The position numbers were made by a program, and so were the translations under genes. From Anaerovibrio slackiae (GTDB taxonomy: Bacteria; Bacillota; Negativicutes; Selenomonadales; Selenomonadaceae), in the NCBI RefSeq assembly GCF_009695585.1, contig NZ_VUNR01000001.1, positions 143,699 to 207,698 of the forward strand: a stretch of 64,000 bases of DNA, written 5' to 3'. Each line of letters begins with the position of its first letter. Position 1 is the stretch's first letter. The notes beneath the pieces are model-generated. The model did not search any database and was not told the DNA's origin. It saw only the letters and a program-made list of their open reading frames with translations. This document shows, piece after piece, positions 50,793 through 60,181 of this stretch.

Positions 50793-52232
50793 TTGAAAAT
50801 AACCACAAATCGTTTGGGGACAATATATAGCAGAAGGTTGATTGTACTGCTGTACATTTTGTTTGATTACATCGCCTTGGTATTGGCGGAGAAAACTGCC
50901 CTGATATTGCAGGGAATGTTCAGGATAGATGCAAGCCGGATGATGGTGTTGCCATGGGATTATCAGTATGTTTACATACCAATAATGTTTATCTTGTTGA
51001 TGTTTTTGAGTGATGGGTACAAGTTCAACCGGCCATCATTAGAAATGGCAAAGGATATTTTCAAGGGCATTTGCTTCAGCTTGCTCATGTATACGCTGTT
51101 TATCTTTTTGGTAAGAAATAATATGCACATATCAAGGTATTATGCAGGCTGCTTTTTCAGTTTTTCCCTTGTATATATGGTGTTGTTCCGCTGCATGGCA
51201 GGAAAATGGATGCAGGGGCGTGATTTTCTGAAAGAGCCGGTTTTGCTGGTGGGGGCGGGGAAGACAGCCGAACTCTTGGTAAACAGCCTGCAGCATGACT
51301 GCTGTTACTTTTACAAGGTAGTTGGAATTTTGGATGACCATCCGATATCAAGCTATTTGCCGGAACAATACAAGGTGCTGGGAGATTTTGGCGATACTGC
51401 CAGGGTTCTTCAAAATTCCTCCGTAAGGACGTTGATAATTGCTGCCCCAGGCTTGGAGCCTGGCAGGATGCGTAGCTTGTTATATAGTGTACAGCACTTG
51501 ACAGATACTATTTTATTTACGCCGAATCTTGTGGGCTCACCTTTGGGGAGCGTGGAGATTAGCACTCTTTTTGTGGAGCAGCTGACGATTATCAAAAGCA
51601 AGAATAATCTGTCGCGTTGGTATAACCGTGTGTTTAAGTTTGCCTTTGATATGGCTGTGACTGCTATTGGAACTTTGCTTATATCGCCAATTTTATTATT
51701 TTTAGCTATAGCGGTGGGGATAGATAATCGCGGAGGCATTATTTTTGCCCACAAGCGTGTGGGCAGAAATGGCGAGGAATTTCCGTGTTATAAGTTTCAG
51801 ACTATGGTAAAGAATGCTGATGAAGTTTTGGCACAGTATTTATCAGCAAATGAGGAAGCCCGAAAAGAGTGGGAAGCCAATTTCAAGCTGACTGACGATC
51901 CGCGGGTTACCAGGCTGGGGGCATTTTTGCGTAAAACAAGTCTGGATGAACTGCCTCAGATTTTTAATGTTCTTAAAGGCGAGATGAGTCTGGTCGGACC
52001 TCGTCCAATCGTGAGAGAAGAAGTCAAAAAGTATGGCAATCATATCAGGGAATATTACATGGTGCGTCCTGGTATTACCGGTATGTGGCAGGCCAGCGGG
52101 CGCAGCGATACCACGTATGATGAGAGGGTAGCCATGGATACGTGGTATGTGAAGAACTGGTCTATCTGGCTGGATTTAAAATATTTGTTACAGACTTTTT
52201 CGGCGGTGCTGCATAAAAAAGGTGCATATTAA
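50793..52232 (+). CDS. Undecaprenyl-phosphate sugar phosphotransferase (WbaP/CpsE type)
   Basis: A 479-residue initiating transferase. Four or five N-terminal helices, a CoA-binding-like Rossmann domain (VLLVGAGKTAELLV), a further helix, then the catalytic domain: KRVGRNGEEFPCYKFQTM, RKTSLDELPQIFNVLKGEMSLVGPRP and RPGITGMWQASGRS. It moves a sugar-1-phosphate to undecaprenyl phosphate, the first step of Wzy-type polymer assembly. TTG start, 8 bp after GGGGGAG. First gene of the operon that runs to glf. Confidence 0.93.
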   Translation: MKITTNRLGTIYSRRLIVLLYILFDYIALVLAEKTALILQGMFRIDASRMMVLPWDYQYVYIPIMFILLMFLSDGYKFNRPSLEMAKDIFKGICFSLLMYTLFIFLVRNNMHISRYYAGCFFSFSLVYMVLFRCMAGKWMQGRDFLKEPVLLVGAGKTAELLVNSLQHDCCYFYKVVGILDDHPISSYLPEQYKVLGDFGDTARVLQNSSVRTLIIAAPGLEPGRMRSLLYSVQHLTDTILFTPNLVGSPLGSVEISTLFVEQLTIIKSKNNLSRWYNRVFKFAFDMAVTAIGTLLISPILLFLAIAVGIDNRGGIIFAHKRVGRNGEEFPCYKFQTMVKNADEVLAQYLSANEEARKEWEANFKLTDDPRVTRLGAFLRKTSLDELPQIFNVLKGEMSLVGPRPIVREEVKKYGNHIREYYMVRPGITGMWQASGRSDTTYDERVAMDTWYVKNWSIWLDLKYLLQTFSAVLHKKGAY

Positions 52233-52250
52233 AGGTGAATATTAAAGGTG
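52212..52250 (+). repeat. Three tandem 13-bp units at a gene junction
   Basis: CATAAAAAAGGTG (52212-52224), CATATTAAAGGTG (52225-52237) and AATATTAAAGGTG (52238-52250). Each ends in an AAGGTG ribosome-binding core; the first two overlap the last codons and stop of the sugar phosphotransferase gene. Confidence 0.9.
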
Positions 52251-52268
52251 GAGAGGGAGCTAGGTATC

Positions 52269-53048
52269 TTGGATATAAAGATTATAGTTGCGACGCATAA
52301 GAAATATTGGATGCCTGAGGAAGATGTGTATGTTCCCTTGCATGTAGGCAGAGCAGGAAAGTCAGGCCTGGGCTATATAGGAGATAACACAGGGGATAAT
52401 ATCTCCGGCAGGAATGCTAACTATTGCGAGCTGACAGGGCTGTATTGGGCGTGGAAAAATATGTCGTGTGCATATCTGGGGTTATGCCATTATAGACGGT
52501 ATTTTTCAGATGGCAGCTTCCATAGCACCCTGGCAGGGAAGCGAAAGTCAATCCTGCACAGGACTGATTATGAACACTTATTAGCAAAATATGATGTTAT
52601 ACTGCCTAAAAAGCGGAATTATTATATTGAAACTGTAAGAAGCCAATATGCGCATGCTCATAATGAGCGGGACTTGAAGGCTGTTGAGATGATTTTGGCA
52701 GCCAAGTATCCTGAGTACCATGAAGCTTTTTGCAGGGTTATGAATCGCACCAGCCTGCATATTCTTAATATGTTTGTGATGAAAAAGGAGCTGTTTGATG
52801 AATATTGCAGATGGCTGTTTGATATTCTTTTTGAGCTGGAGAAGCAGATTGATATTACGGATTATGACAAATATGAAGCAAGGGTATATGGTTTCTTGAG
52901 CGAGCGGTTATTCAATGTTTGGCTGGAATATAATCAGCTGAGGTGCGTAGAGATGCCAGTGGTGTTTTTGGAGAAGCAAAACTGGGGGAAAAAGGTTTAT
53001 AAGTTTTTAAAAAGGAAGTTTGGGAATCACGGGAAGGGTTTTGTGTAA
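52269..53048 (+). CDS. DUF4422 capsular polysaccharide protein (glycosyltransferase-like)
   Basis: A 259-residue protein. IKIIVATHKKYWMPEEDVYVPLHVG at the start, NYCELTGLYWAWKN and LGLCHYRRYF are the DUF4422 signatures; members occur in capsule loci and are taken to be glycosyltransferases. TTG 52269 gives the usual family N-terminus and has GAGGGAG ~10 bp upstream. A GTG at 52248 would add seven residues not typical of the family. Confidence 0.82.
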   Translation: MDIKIIVATHKKYWMPEEDVYVPLHVGRAGKSGLGYIGDNTGDNISGRNANYCELTGLYWAWKNMSCAYLGLCHYRRYFSDGSFHSTLAGKRKSILHRTDYEHLLAKYDVILPKKRNYYIETVRSQYAHAHNERDLKAVEMILAAKYPEYHEAFCRVMNRTSLHILNMFVMKKELFDEYCRWLFDILFELEKQIDITDYDKYEARVYGFLSERLFNVWLEYNQLRCVEMPVVFLEKQNWGKKVYKFLKRKFGNHGKGFV

Positions 53049-53095
53049 AAATGAATATTTCTATGCAAATTTTTTTGCTGTGAGGGATGGGTGTT

Positions 53096-53653
53096 ATGAG
53101 AAAACAGGTTGATAATTTAGCGGTATTTGATTTGGATGATACTATTTATGATGGTAATTCTCATTTTGCTTTACTTAATTATTATTATCACACAAAAATA
53201 TTTACTTCTTTTGTTATGCGAGCCTTTGGTAAAATATTTCCCTCTCTATATATGAAGCTTTGTTATTGGGCATATAATAAGATACCTCAAAGTGATCGCT
53301 ATGGTTTTGTTCTGCCATATCGTCAGGAGGTTATTAAGCTTATGCATGAGAAACTGAATGCTGGATATGCATTGGTTATTGTATCCAACGCTCCTGCTGA
53401 TTTGTTGCAAACTGCTGGTGATATGCTAAATGTGTTAGCTATTAGAGCCGAATTTGGAGGAAAAGCAGAAGTGGTTGCAGAAAGATTTTGCTATAAAAGA
53501 ATATTTGTTTGTACAGATAATAAAACAGATATAGATTTGTTGAAAATAGCTGATGAGGCGGTAATAACTTGTAAAAAAGAGGATAGAAGGTATTTTGAAA
53601 AAAGATTAAATGGTAAAAAATATCAATTTATTGATGAAGGAGCTGAAAGGTAA
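53096..53653 (+). CDS. HAD-superfamily hydrolase
   Basis: A 185-residue phosphatase. Motif I is FDLDDTIYDGNS, motif II VIVSNAP, motif III Lys near the KRIFVCTDNK segment with the acidic DxxxD of motif IV in TDNKTDIDLL. A small helical cap lies between motifs I and II. It is immediately upstream of a UbiA-like membrane protein gene (1-bp gap), a pairing known where a HAD enzyme dephosphorylates a polyprenyl-linked pentose phosphate; that link is inferred. AT-rich gene. Confidence 0.8.
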   Translation: MRKQVDNLAVFDLDDTIYDGNSHFALLNYYYHTKIFTSFVMRAFGKIFPSLYMKLCYWAYNKIPQSDRYGFVLPYRQEVIKLMHEKLNAGYALVIVSNAPADLLQTAGDMLNVLAIRAEFGGKAEVVAERFCYKRIFVCTDNKTDIDLLKIADEAVITCKKEDRRYFEKRLNGKKYQFIDEGAER

Positions 53654-53654
53654 T

Positions 53655-54515
53655 ATGAAAAATCCCCTTGAAAATGTGTCAAAGTTAAATTGGGGATGCT
53701 ACTACTTACCATTACGCTGGACTTTTGCTACCAGATATACAAATCCAATAAATATAATATCCTTTTTCTTGATAGATGCCTTACCAAGTCTCTATTTAGT
53801 ATTCGCCCTGTCAGACTTTAGGCTTGAACTTGCAGTAAATTGGTTTATTGCTTTCGTTACAATGTTTTGTTTTTACGAATGTGGCTATATTTTTAATGAA
53901 ATTGTTAGTGTTCGTTATGAAAAAAATCCCACTATTAGAATACCAGAGCCATATTTTTTTCTCATACTCAGACATTTGGAGAATTTGATTACTGTCAGGG
54001 TTGTGCTGGGAGTGTTGGGTAGTTGGTTTCTAATGAGTATGTTTCCCGATAATAGAGGATTATATGTTTTTTGTGTTTTGTTGTTATTGGTTACTTATAG
54101 TGTGCATAACTTTTATCGAGGAAAAATTAATGCCTTAACCATGGCAATAGAAGTTACTTTAAAATATATGATTCCTATAGTTATTTTTATACCTGATGAT
54201 AGGTTGATTACATCTTTGAGCGTTGTATTATTGACTATTGTATTGGTGCGTTTTATTGAGTATATCTCAAAGAAAGAATTTTTTCCTCGCATCAGGGTTA
54301 CACGTGATGTGGATAGCTTTCGTATTAAGTACTATATTTTAATATGTGCTATTTCAATAGTACTAGTAGGAATTGGTATATGGAGTCCAATTCTTTGCGG
54401 GTTGCCATTTTTGTTTTTGGTTTATCGTTTATTATCTTGGTATGTTATGAACCATGTAAAACATGTAGCTGGAATTATTCATGAGGGGCGCAAACATCAT
54501 GGTACAGATAAATAA
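53655..54515 (+). CDS. Polytopic membrane protein, possible UbiA-like prenyltransferase
   Basis: A 286-residue protein with about eight hydrophobic helices. The segment CGYIFNEIVSVRYEKNPT (residues ~75-95) resembles the first Asp-rich motif of UbiA prenyltransferases (ND..D...D..NP.T), but with Glu or non-acidic residues in place of Asp. The HAD gene just upstream and pentose genes downstream would fit a polyprenyl-phosphate pentose pathway. Because key Asp residues differ, the assignment is weak; an unrelated membrane protein is possible. ATG 53655 has AAAGGT upstream. Confidence 0.55.
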   Translation: MKNPLENVSKLNWGCYYLPLRWTFATRYTNPINIISFFLIDALPSLYLVFALSDFRLELAVNWFIAFVTMFCFYECGYIFNEIVSVRYEKNPTIRIPEPYFFLILRHLENLITVRVVLGVLGSWFLMSMFPDNRGLYVFCVLLLLVTYSVHNFYRGKINALTMAIEVTLKYMIPIVIFIPDDRLITSLSVVLLTIVLVRFIEYISKKEFFPRIRVTRDVDSFRIKYYILICAISIVLVGIGIWSPILCGLPFLFLVYRLLSWYVMNHVKHVAGIIHEGRKHHGTDK

Positions 54516-54568
54516 ATTTAAGGTACTGCATTTTAGCAGATTAAGAAACTGTATAGGTGAAATATAAT

Positions 54569-55369
54569 ATGAGAAAATTATCGGTGGAAGAAATAAAGAA
54601 AGAAGAACTGAAAATGTTAGATGTATTAATGGAGTTTTGCAATAACCATAATCTTAGATGCTTATTGGTCGGTGGAACTTTATTGGGGGCTATACGGCAC
54701 AAGGGATTTATACCTTGGGATGATGATATTGATGTATGCATGCCTAGAAGTGATTACGAAAAGCTAATAAAATTGTATGAAAATGAAGGTCAAAAATATC
54801 AAATATATTCAGGGGAACGAAATGGTATTTTTTATCCATATGCGCAATTAGTGAATATTAATACGAGTATGGATATAAGATATTCTGAAAATGCAGAGAA
54901 AAAATTGTGGGTGGACATTCTTCCTGTAGATGGCTTACCCGAAGATATGGAAATGGTAAAGAATGTTTATCGGAGATGTAGTTTTTATAGAAAAATGTAT
55001 TTTTTAATAGATGCAAAATTAGGGGAAGGTAGAACAGAATTCAAGAAGTATCTTAAATACTTACTAAAACCTGTGGCTAAATTAATAGGCAAAAGATATT
55101 GCGTTAATAAAATTATTGATATAGCCAGCGAGAATTGTTATGAAGGCAGTAAATATGTAGGTGTAGTTACTGCAGGTATATATGGTGTAGGAGAACGTAT
55201 GCTAAAAGCAGATTTTGAAAAAACAGTTTATGTTGAATTTGAAGGAAAAAAATACCCTACTTTTTCTTGCTGGGATTCATATTTAACTGGGATATATCAG
55301 GATTATATGGTGTTGCCTCCAGAACAAAAACGGCAGACACATGGTATGGAAGTTTATTTAGATGATTGA
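54569..55369 (+). CDS. LicD-family phosphotransferase
   Basis: A 266-residue protein. LLVGGTLLGAIRHKGFIPWDDDIDVCMPR is the nucleotidyltransferase-fold signature of LicD, with three Asp as metal ligands. LicD enzymes transfer phosphocholine, ribitol-phosphate or similar groups from a CDP donor onto glycans. The next gene encodes a CTP-dependent cytidylyltransferase, which could supply that CDP donor. ATG 54569 has AGGTG 11 bp upstream; GTG 54557 overlaps it. Confidence 0.9.
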   Translation: MRKLSVEEIKKEELKMLDVLMEFCNNHNLRCLLVGGTLLGAIRHKGFIPWDDDIDVCMPRSDYEKLIKLYENEGQKYQIYSGERNGIFYPYAQLVNINTSMDIRYSENAEKKLWVDILPVDGLPEDMEMVKNVYRRCSFYRKMYFLIDAKLGEGRTEFKKYLKYLLKPVAKLIGKRYCVNKIIDIASENCYEGSKYVGVVTAGIYGVGERMLKADFEKTVYVEFEGKKYPTFSCWDSYLTGIYQDYMVLPPEQKRQTHGMEVYLDD

Positions 55370-55406
55370 TTATATATTTATGGCTTAATGATATCAGGAG
55401 GTTGTT

Positions 55407-56120
55407 ATGGCTAACATTGCGTTAATAATTGCTGGTGGCTCCGGAGAGCGAATGAACCAAGATATACCTAAACAGTTTTTAACAGTAAATGAAAGACCTG
55501 TTATTGTATATACGTTAGAGGCATTTCAAAATCATCCTGAAATTGATGGGATTGCGGTTGTTTGTATTGAAGGCTGGGAGTCCGTTTTACAAGCATATGC
55601 TAAACAATTTAATATTTCAAAACTAACTACTATTGTGCCAGGGGGACAAAATGGGCAGGCTTCTATACGTAATGGAGTATATGCATTGCGTAAACAGTAC
55701 CGAAATGATGATATAGTGCTAGTTCATGATGCTATACGTCCCATGGTTTCAGCAGAAATCATTTCAGATTGCATACGTGTTACTAAAAAGAAAGGAAATG
55801 CTATCACGGTAATACCTTGTGCGGAAGCTATGATAGAAACTGATAATGGATTTCAGTCTATAGGAAGTTATCCACGAGATAGATTAAAGAGAACCCAAAC
55901 TCCTCAAGGATTTTATTTGGGAGATATATGCAATTTGCACGAGAAAGCTTTGGAGGCTGGAATAACCAACTCGGTTGCATCCTGCACGCTTATGATAGAG
56001 ATGGGACAGCAAGTATTTTTTTCTGCTGGTTCAGAAAAGAATATTAAGCTCACGACGGTTGATGATATTGATATTTTCAAAGCATTGCTTAGTGCGAAAC
56101 GCTCTGATTGGCTGAAGTAG
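55407..56120 (+). CDS. CTP-dependent cytidylyltransferase, IspD/TarI family
   Basis: A 237-residue protein. The CTP-binding loop IAGGSGERMNQDIPKQF, VHDAIRPM, and KRTQTPQGF are intact. IspD makes CDP-methylerythritol in isoprenoid synthesis, while TarI/Bcs1-type relatives make CDP-ribitol for wall or capsule glycans. Its place between licD, an SDR gene and a pentulose epimerase gene favours a CDP-polyol or CDP-pentose donor for the polysaccharide. AGGAGG before the ATG. Confidence 0.88.
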   Translation: MANIALIIAGGSGERMNQDIPKQFLTVNERPVIVYTLEAFQNHPEIDGIAVVCIEGWESVLQAYAKQFNISKLTTIVPGGQNGQASIRNGVYALRKQYRNDDIVLVHDAIRPMVSAEIISDCIRVTKKKGNAITVIPCAEAMIETDNGFQSIGSYPRDRLKRTQTPQGFYLGDICNLHEKALEAGITNSVASCTLMIEMGQQVFFSAGSEKNIKLTTVDDIDIFKALLSAKRSDWLK

Positions 56121-56142
56121 ATGGTCGTAGAAAGGTACATTT

Positions 56143-57210
56143 ATGGGGATTATGGGTAATAATTTGCACAATAGCAAAACGTATATAAATGACTTGGATG
56201 TTGCACTAAATCATACTTTGGATGTAGAAAAGTTATGTAATGCTAAATTTTTAATCACTGGTGCAACGGGAACTATTGGCTCTTTTTTAACGGATATGTT
56301 GATACGATACAATCGTAAAATAAGTGGTAGTATATGTATTTTTGTTGCAGGACGTGATGTCAATAAAATTAAAAATGAATATGCAGGATTTAATGAAGTT
56401 ATTCCTGTGTATTATGATTTAAAGGAGAATATTAAATTCAATTTTCCAGTTGATTATATTATACATGCTGCTGGAAATGCACATCCTTCTGCGTTTATTA
56501 GTGATTCCGTCGGTACTATAGTAGGAAATATCGTTAGTACATATAATTTGCTACAGTATGCTCAGAAATATTCAGTTAAGAGGTTTTTATACGTTTCCTC
56601 TGGTGAAGTTTACGGTCAAGGAGATTTGAAACTCAGTTCATTTGAAGAAGATTATTTGGGTTATTTAGATATTCAATCTATGCGTTCTTGTTATCCGTCT
56701 AGTAAAAGAGCTACGGAAAATCTGTGTTGTTCGTATATGGAGCAATATGGCGTTGAGAGTGTAGTTGTACGCCCATCTCATACATATGGACCGTATATTA
56801 CTAATAGTGATAATAGGGCACATGCTCAGTTCTTTAAGAATGTTATTTCTGGTGAGGATATAATTCTAAAAAGTTATGGCAAACAAATAAGAAGTTACAA
56901 TTATATTGGGGATTGTGCTTCAGCATTGTTTTCAGTACTTACTAAGGGGAATAGTGGAGAGGCATATAATTTAGCAAATCCAGATTCTGTAGTAACAATT
57001 GCTGATTTAGCGAAAGTTATTGGCAATGCAGGGGAGAAAAGCGTACATTTTTTACTGTCTGATGAAATTCCAAATAAAAATACGTCACCTATTGTAAAGC
57101 AAGTTTTAAGTACTAGAAAGATTGAGAGCATGGGATGGAAGCCTGCTTTTAGTTTGGAGGATGGGATTAGGCATACACTGAATATATTGAAGGAAGTGCA
57201 CAATGTTTAG
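56143..57210 (+). CDS. NAD-dependent epimerase/dehydratase (extended SDR)
   Basis: A 355-residue protein. Glycine motif ITGATGTIGSFL near residue 38, catalytic YPSSK (Tyr, Lys) and preceding SSGEVYGQ, and a substrate domain with NLAN and GWKP. Likely acts on a nucleotide-linked or phosphorylated sugar of this locus; being between the cytidylyltransferase and the AraD-like epimerase, a CDP-linked substrate is possible. Stop overlaps the next reading frame's upstream region, so the genes are tightly packed. Confidence 0.85.
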   Translation: MGIMGNNLHNSKTYINDLDVALNHTLDVEKLCNAKFLITGATGTIGSFLTDMLIRYNRKISGSICIFVAGRDVNKIKNEYAGFNEVIPVYYDLKENIKFNFPVDYIIHAAGNAHPSAFISDSVGTIVGNIVSTYNLLQYAQKYSVKRFLYVSSGEVYGQGDLKLSSFEEDYLGYLDIQSMRSCYPSSKRATENLCCSYMEQYGVESVVVRPSHTYGPYITNSDNRAHAQFFKNVISGEDIILKSYGKQIRSYNYIGDCASALFSVLTKGNSGEAYNLANPDSVVTIADLAKVIGNAGEKSVHFLLSDEIPNKNTSPIVKQVLSTRKIESMGWKPAFSLEDGIRHTLNILKEVHNV

Positions 57211-57242
57211 TGTATCGTATGGCGATTGGGTGGTGCAAATAT

Positions 57243-57935
57243 ATGTTGGATTTATTAAAGAGAGAGGTTTGTGAAGCTAATTTAGAGTTAGTTAAAAAAG
57301 GTGTTGTCATTTATACTTGGGGAAATGTCAGCGGCATATCTTCAGATAGAGAATTTATGGTAATAAAGCCATCTGGTGTACCTTATGATGGCATGAAACC
57401 TGAGGATATGGTGGTTTTGTCTATTGGAACAGGTAAAGTTGTTGAGGGGAAGTGGAAACCGTCATCAGATACTGCAACACATTTAGAATTGTATCGGCAT
57501 TTTGATAGTATAAATGCGGTAGTCCATACTCATTCGGTTAATGCAGTGGCTTTTTCGCAAGCAGGAATTAATATACCTGCTGTAGGGACTACTCATGCTG
57601 ATTACTTTTATGGGGATATTCCATGTACTAGAGAATTGTTGGTACATGAAGTGATGGATAATTATGAGGCTAATACAGGAAAGGTTATTATAGAAACTAT
57701 AGAAAAACTAGGATATGATCCCATGAGTATCCCAGGTATTGTCGTAAGAAACCATGGTCCGTTTACATGGGGGAGTGATGCTGCGAATGCTGTGCATAAT
57801 GCGGTTGTTTTAGAGAAAATTGCTGAAATGGATTATAAAACGTTGATGTTAAACCCATCGTCTGAGATGAAGCAATATATTTTAGATAAACATTACATGA
57901 GAAAGCATGGGAAAAATGCATATTATGGGCAATAA
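57243..57935 (+). CDS. L-ribulose-5-phosphate 4-epimerase-like protein (AraD/class II aldolase family)
   Basis: A 230-residue protein, the normal size of AraD. TWGNVSGIS, VIKPSGVPYDGM, PSSDTATHLELYR and the zinc-binding His pair in VVHTHSVNAVAF are all present, as is RNHGPFTWG. It interconverts L-ribulose-5-P and D-xylulose-5-P. In a polysaccharide locus without arabinose-use genes, it probably feeds pentulose phosphate to the CDP-donor pathway. ATG 57243 follows GGGTGGTG by 8 bp; an earlier frame start at 57210 is unlikely. Confidence 0.88.
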   Translation: MLDLLKREVCEANLELVKKGVVIYTWGNVSGISSDREFMVIKPSGVPYDGMKPEDMVVLSIGTGKVVEGKWKPSSDTATHLELYRHFDSINAVVHTHSVNAVAFSQAGINIPAVGTTHADYFYGDIPCTRELLVHEVMDNYEANTGKVIIETIEKLGYDPMSIPGIVVRNHGPFTWGSDAANAVHNAVVLEKIAEMDYKTLMLNPSSEMKQYILDKHYMRKHGKNAYYGQ

Positions 57936-57964
57936 TTGATATTTTCATAGAAGGAGAGAATATT

Positions 57965-58909
57965 TTGCATTCTAATGATGTTACTTTATGGGGCAAGAAA
58001 GATGCTTTGATAGGATGTATTATTGTTACATATAATCGTTTAGAAAAGTTGAAAAAAGCTTTAAAATGTTATTCAGAACAAATACAAGCCCCCCAATATG
58101 TAATAGTGGTAAATAATGGCTCAACGGATGGAACAGAAAAGTTTTTGAATGAATGGAAAACTCACGCAGAAAAGTTTGAAAAATACACAATATATTCTGA
58201 AGTAAATACAGGGGGAAGTGGTGGTTTTTATTTAGGAGAAAAAAAAGCTTTGGAACTGGACGCTGATTGGATTATGATATCAGATGATGATGCATACCCG
58301 GAATCCGATTATTTGCAGGGAATGCAGGCATATATCGAATCACATTTGGATGAAAATTTATCAATAGTGTGTGGCAAGGTCGTGGAACAAGATAGTTATA
58401 ACAATTTTCATAGAGGATATTTAGTATCAAAATGGTCAAGAAGGATACAACTAAATGTTCCAGAGGATGACTTTAAGAATGAATATTTTTATCCAGATTT
58501 TACTTCTTATGTAGGCATTGTTGTAAATAAATTAAAAATGGAACAGGTTGGCTTGGTTCGTAGAGATTATTTTATTTGGCAAGATGATGTGGAGCATTCA
58601 TATCGGTTGAGTAAAGTTGGAAAGATAGTAGGTATTTCTAAATATCAGATGGTTCATGATACTATGATGAATTACAATGAACTATCATGGAAAAGTTACT
58701 ATGGATGGCGTAATTTTATTGCATTTAGAAAAACACATTTTAAAAAGTATTTTATATTATCCTTATTTGTGTCAATATTAAAAGCTATTTTGTGTCCGTT
58801 GCGTGGGAAATCAAAAGTGGAAGTGATTTTACGCATGAGAGCTATCAGGGATGGTTTATTAGGAAATATGGGTATGAATGAAATTTATAAACCAGGATGG
58901 AAACCGTAA
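57965..58909 (+). CDS. Glycosyltransferase family 2, galactofuranosyltransferase-like (GlfT2-type)
   Basis: A 314-residue protein. CIIVTYNRLEKL, NNGSTDGTEKFL, NTGGSGGFY and the metal motif SDDDAYPES fit GT2, and the GGSGGFxxG plus xDDD pattern is typical of galactofuranosyltransferases of the GlfT type. The glf gene at the end of the locus makes UDP-galactofuranose, supporting this. TTG start with GAAGGAGAG upstream. Confidence 0.85.
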   Translation: MHSNDVTLWGKKDALIGCIIVTYNRLEKLKKALKCYSEQIQAPQYVIVVNNGSTDGTEKFLNEWKTHAEKFEKYTIYSEVNTGGSGGFYLGEKKALELDADWIMISDDDAYPESDYLQGMQAYIESHLDENLSIVCGKVVEQDSYNNFHRGYLVSKWSRRIQLNVPEDDFKNEYFYPDFTSYVGIVVNKLKMEQVGLVRRDYFIWQDDVEHSYRLSKVGKIVGISKYQMVHDTMMNYNELSWKSYYGWRNFIAFRKTHFKKYFILSLFVSILKAILCPLRGKSKVEVILRMRAIRDGLLGNMGMNEIYKPGWKP

Positions 58910-58912
58910 TTT

Positions 58913-60160
58913 ATGAAAAAGGCAAATTTAAAATTAGCAGAAAATATTTGCTCTCTTGGTATCATCAAAGGCTTGCAGTATGTTCTTGCTTTCATTACTT
59001 TTCCGTATTTAGTGCGTGTATTGGAAGTGGACGGTTATGGCATGCTTGTGTTCGCACAAGGGATAATACAGTATTTTGTATTGTTCACAGATTATGGGTT
59101 CAATTTGCTGGCACCCAGGGAAATTGCGAGGCATGATTCTCCTAGAAGGCGTGGGAAAGTATTTGCTGGAATTTTTGGCGGGAAGGTGCTTTTGTTATTG
59201 CTGAGTACCATCGTATTTGTGGTATGGCTTTTAGTGGGAAGCGCATATACAAATTTGGATGCCTGCTTGTATTCTGTTTTATACATTACTGTAGTTGGGA
59301 ATGTATTGTTTCCAGTTTGGTTTTTCCAAGGAATTCAGCAGATGCGTTACATAACACTGGTGAATGTTCTTGCCAGATTTTTTAGTGTCATAGGTATTTT
59401 TGTTTCGGTGAATGATTCAGATGATTATATTATAGCAGCTCTTTGCCAGTCAGCAGTGCCATTGCTGGCTGCGCTGTTTTCCTGGCTGATATTGCTGAGA
59501 AAATACCCGGAGGTGTTTGTAGTTCCAACTTATAATGATGTTAAGGGGGGACTGGCAGATGGCTGGCCGATATTTACTTCTACAGTAGCGATAAATTTGT
59601 ATACTGCCAGTAATGTGGTTTTTCTTGGGATGCTGACAAATAATACGGTGGTGGGGTACTTTAGTGGTGCGAAAAAAATAATTGATAATGTTGTGCAACT
59701 TCTATCTCCTGTAACTCAGGCAATTTATCCTCATGTAAGCAAAAAGGTAGCTGAATCAAAAACAGATGCCTTGGTATTTTTAAGAAAGGTGTTGCTGCTG
59801 TTGGGTGGGAGTAATTTTGTTCTTTCGATAGTTATTTTTATCTTTGCTGAGCGGGTAATAAATATTTTGCTGGGAAATGGGTATGACCAATCTGTTCTAT
59901 TGCTGCGGATTATGGCCTTTTGTCCTTTCATGATATCACTGAGTAATATTTTTGGTATACAGACAATGCTGACATTTGGTATGCAGCGTGCATTCAATAT
60001 GATTTTAATAGCAGCGGCAATTTTTAATACATGCCTGGTATTGCCAATGATTTATTTTTTTGCGGCAGAGGGAGTAAGTGTAACAGTAATGTTGACTGAG
60101 ACAATGGTTACATTGGTTATGTGGATTGTTTTGAGGAAAAATAAAGTTGAGCTATCATAA
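58913..60160 (+). CDS. wzx: Oligosaccharide flippase (Wzx)
   Basis: A 415-residue protein with about 12-14 helices. LAENICSLGIIKGLQYVLAFITFPYLVRVL opens the polysaccharide-synthase/MOP fold. It moves the lipid-linked repeat unit across the inner membrane for Wzy polymerisation. ATG 3 bp after the preceding gene; part of the same operon. Confidence 0.9.
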   Translation: MKKANLKLAENICSLGIIKGLQYVLAFITFPYLVRVLEVDGYGMLVFAQGIIQYFVLFTDYGFNLLAPREIARHDSPRRRGKVFAGIFGGKVLLLLLSTIVFVVWLLVGSAYTNLDACLYSVLYITVVGNVLFPVWFFQGIQQMRYITLVNVLARFFSVIGIFVSVNDSDDYIIAALCQSAVPLLAALFSWLILLRKYPEVFVVPTYNDVKGGLADGWPIFTSTVAINLYTASNVVFLGMLTNNTVVGYFSGAKKIIDNVVQLLSPVTQAIYPHVSKKVAESKTDALVFLRKVLLLLGGSNFVLSIVIFIFAERVINILLGNGYDQSVLLLRIMAFCPFMISLSNIFGIQTMLTFGMQRAFNMILIAAAIFNTCLVLPMIYFFAAEGVSVTVMLTETMVTLVMWIVLRKNKVELS

Positions 60161-60181
60161 AGGTTAGGAAAGTGAAGATAT

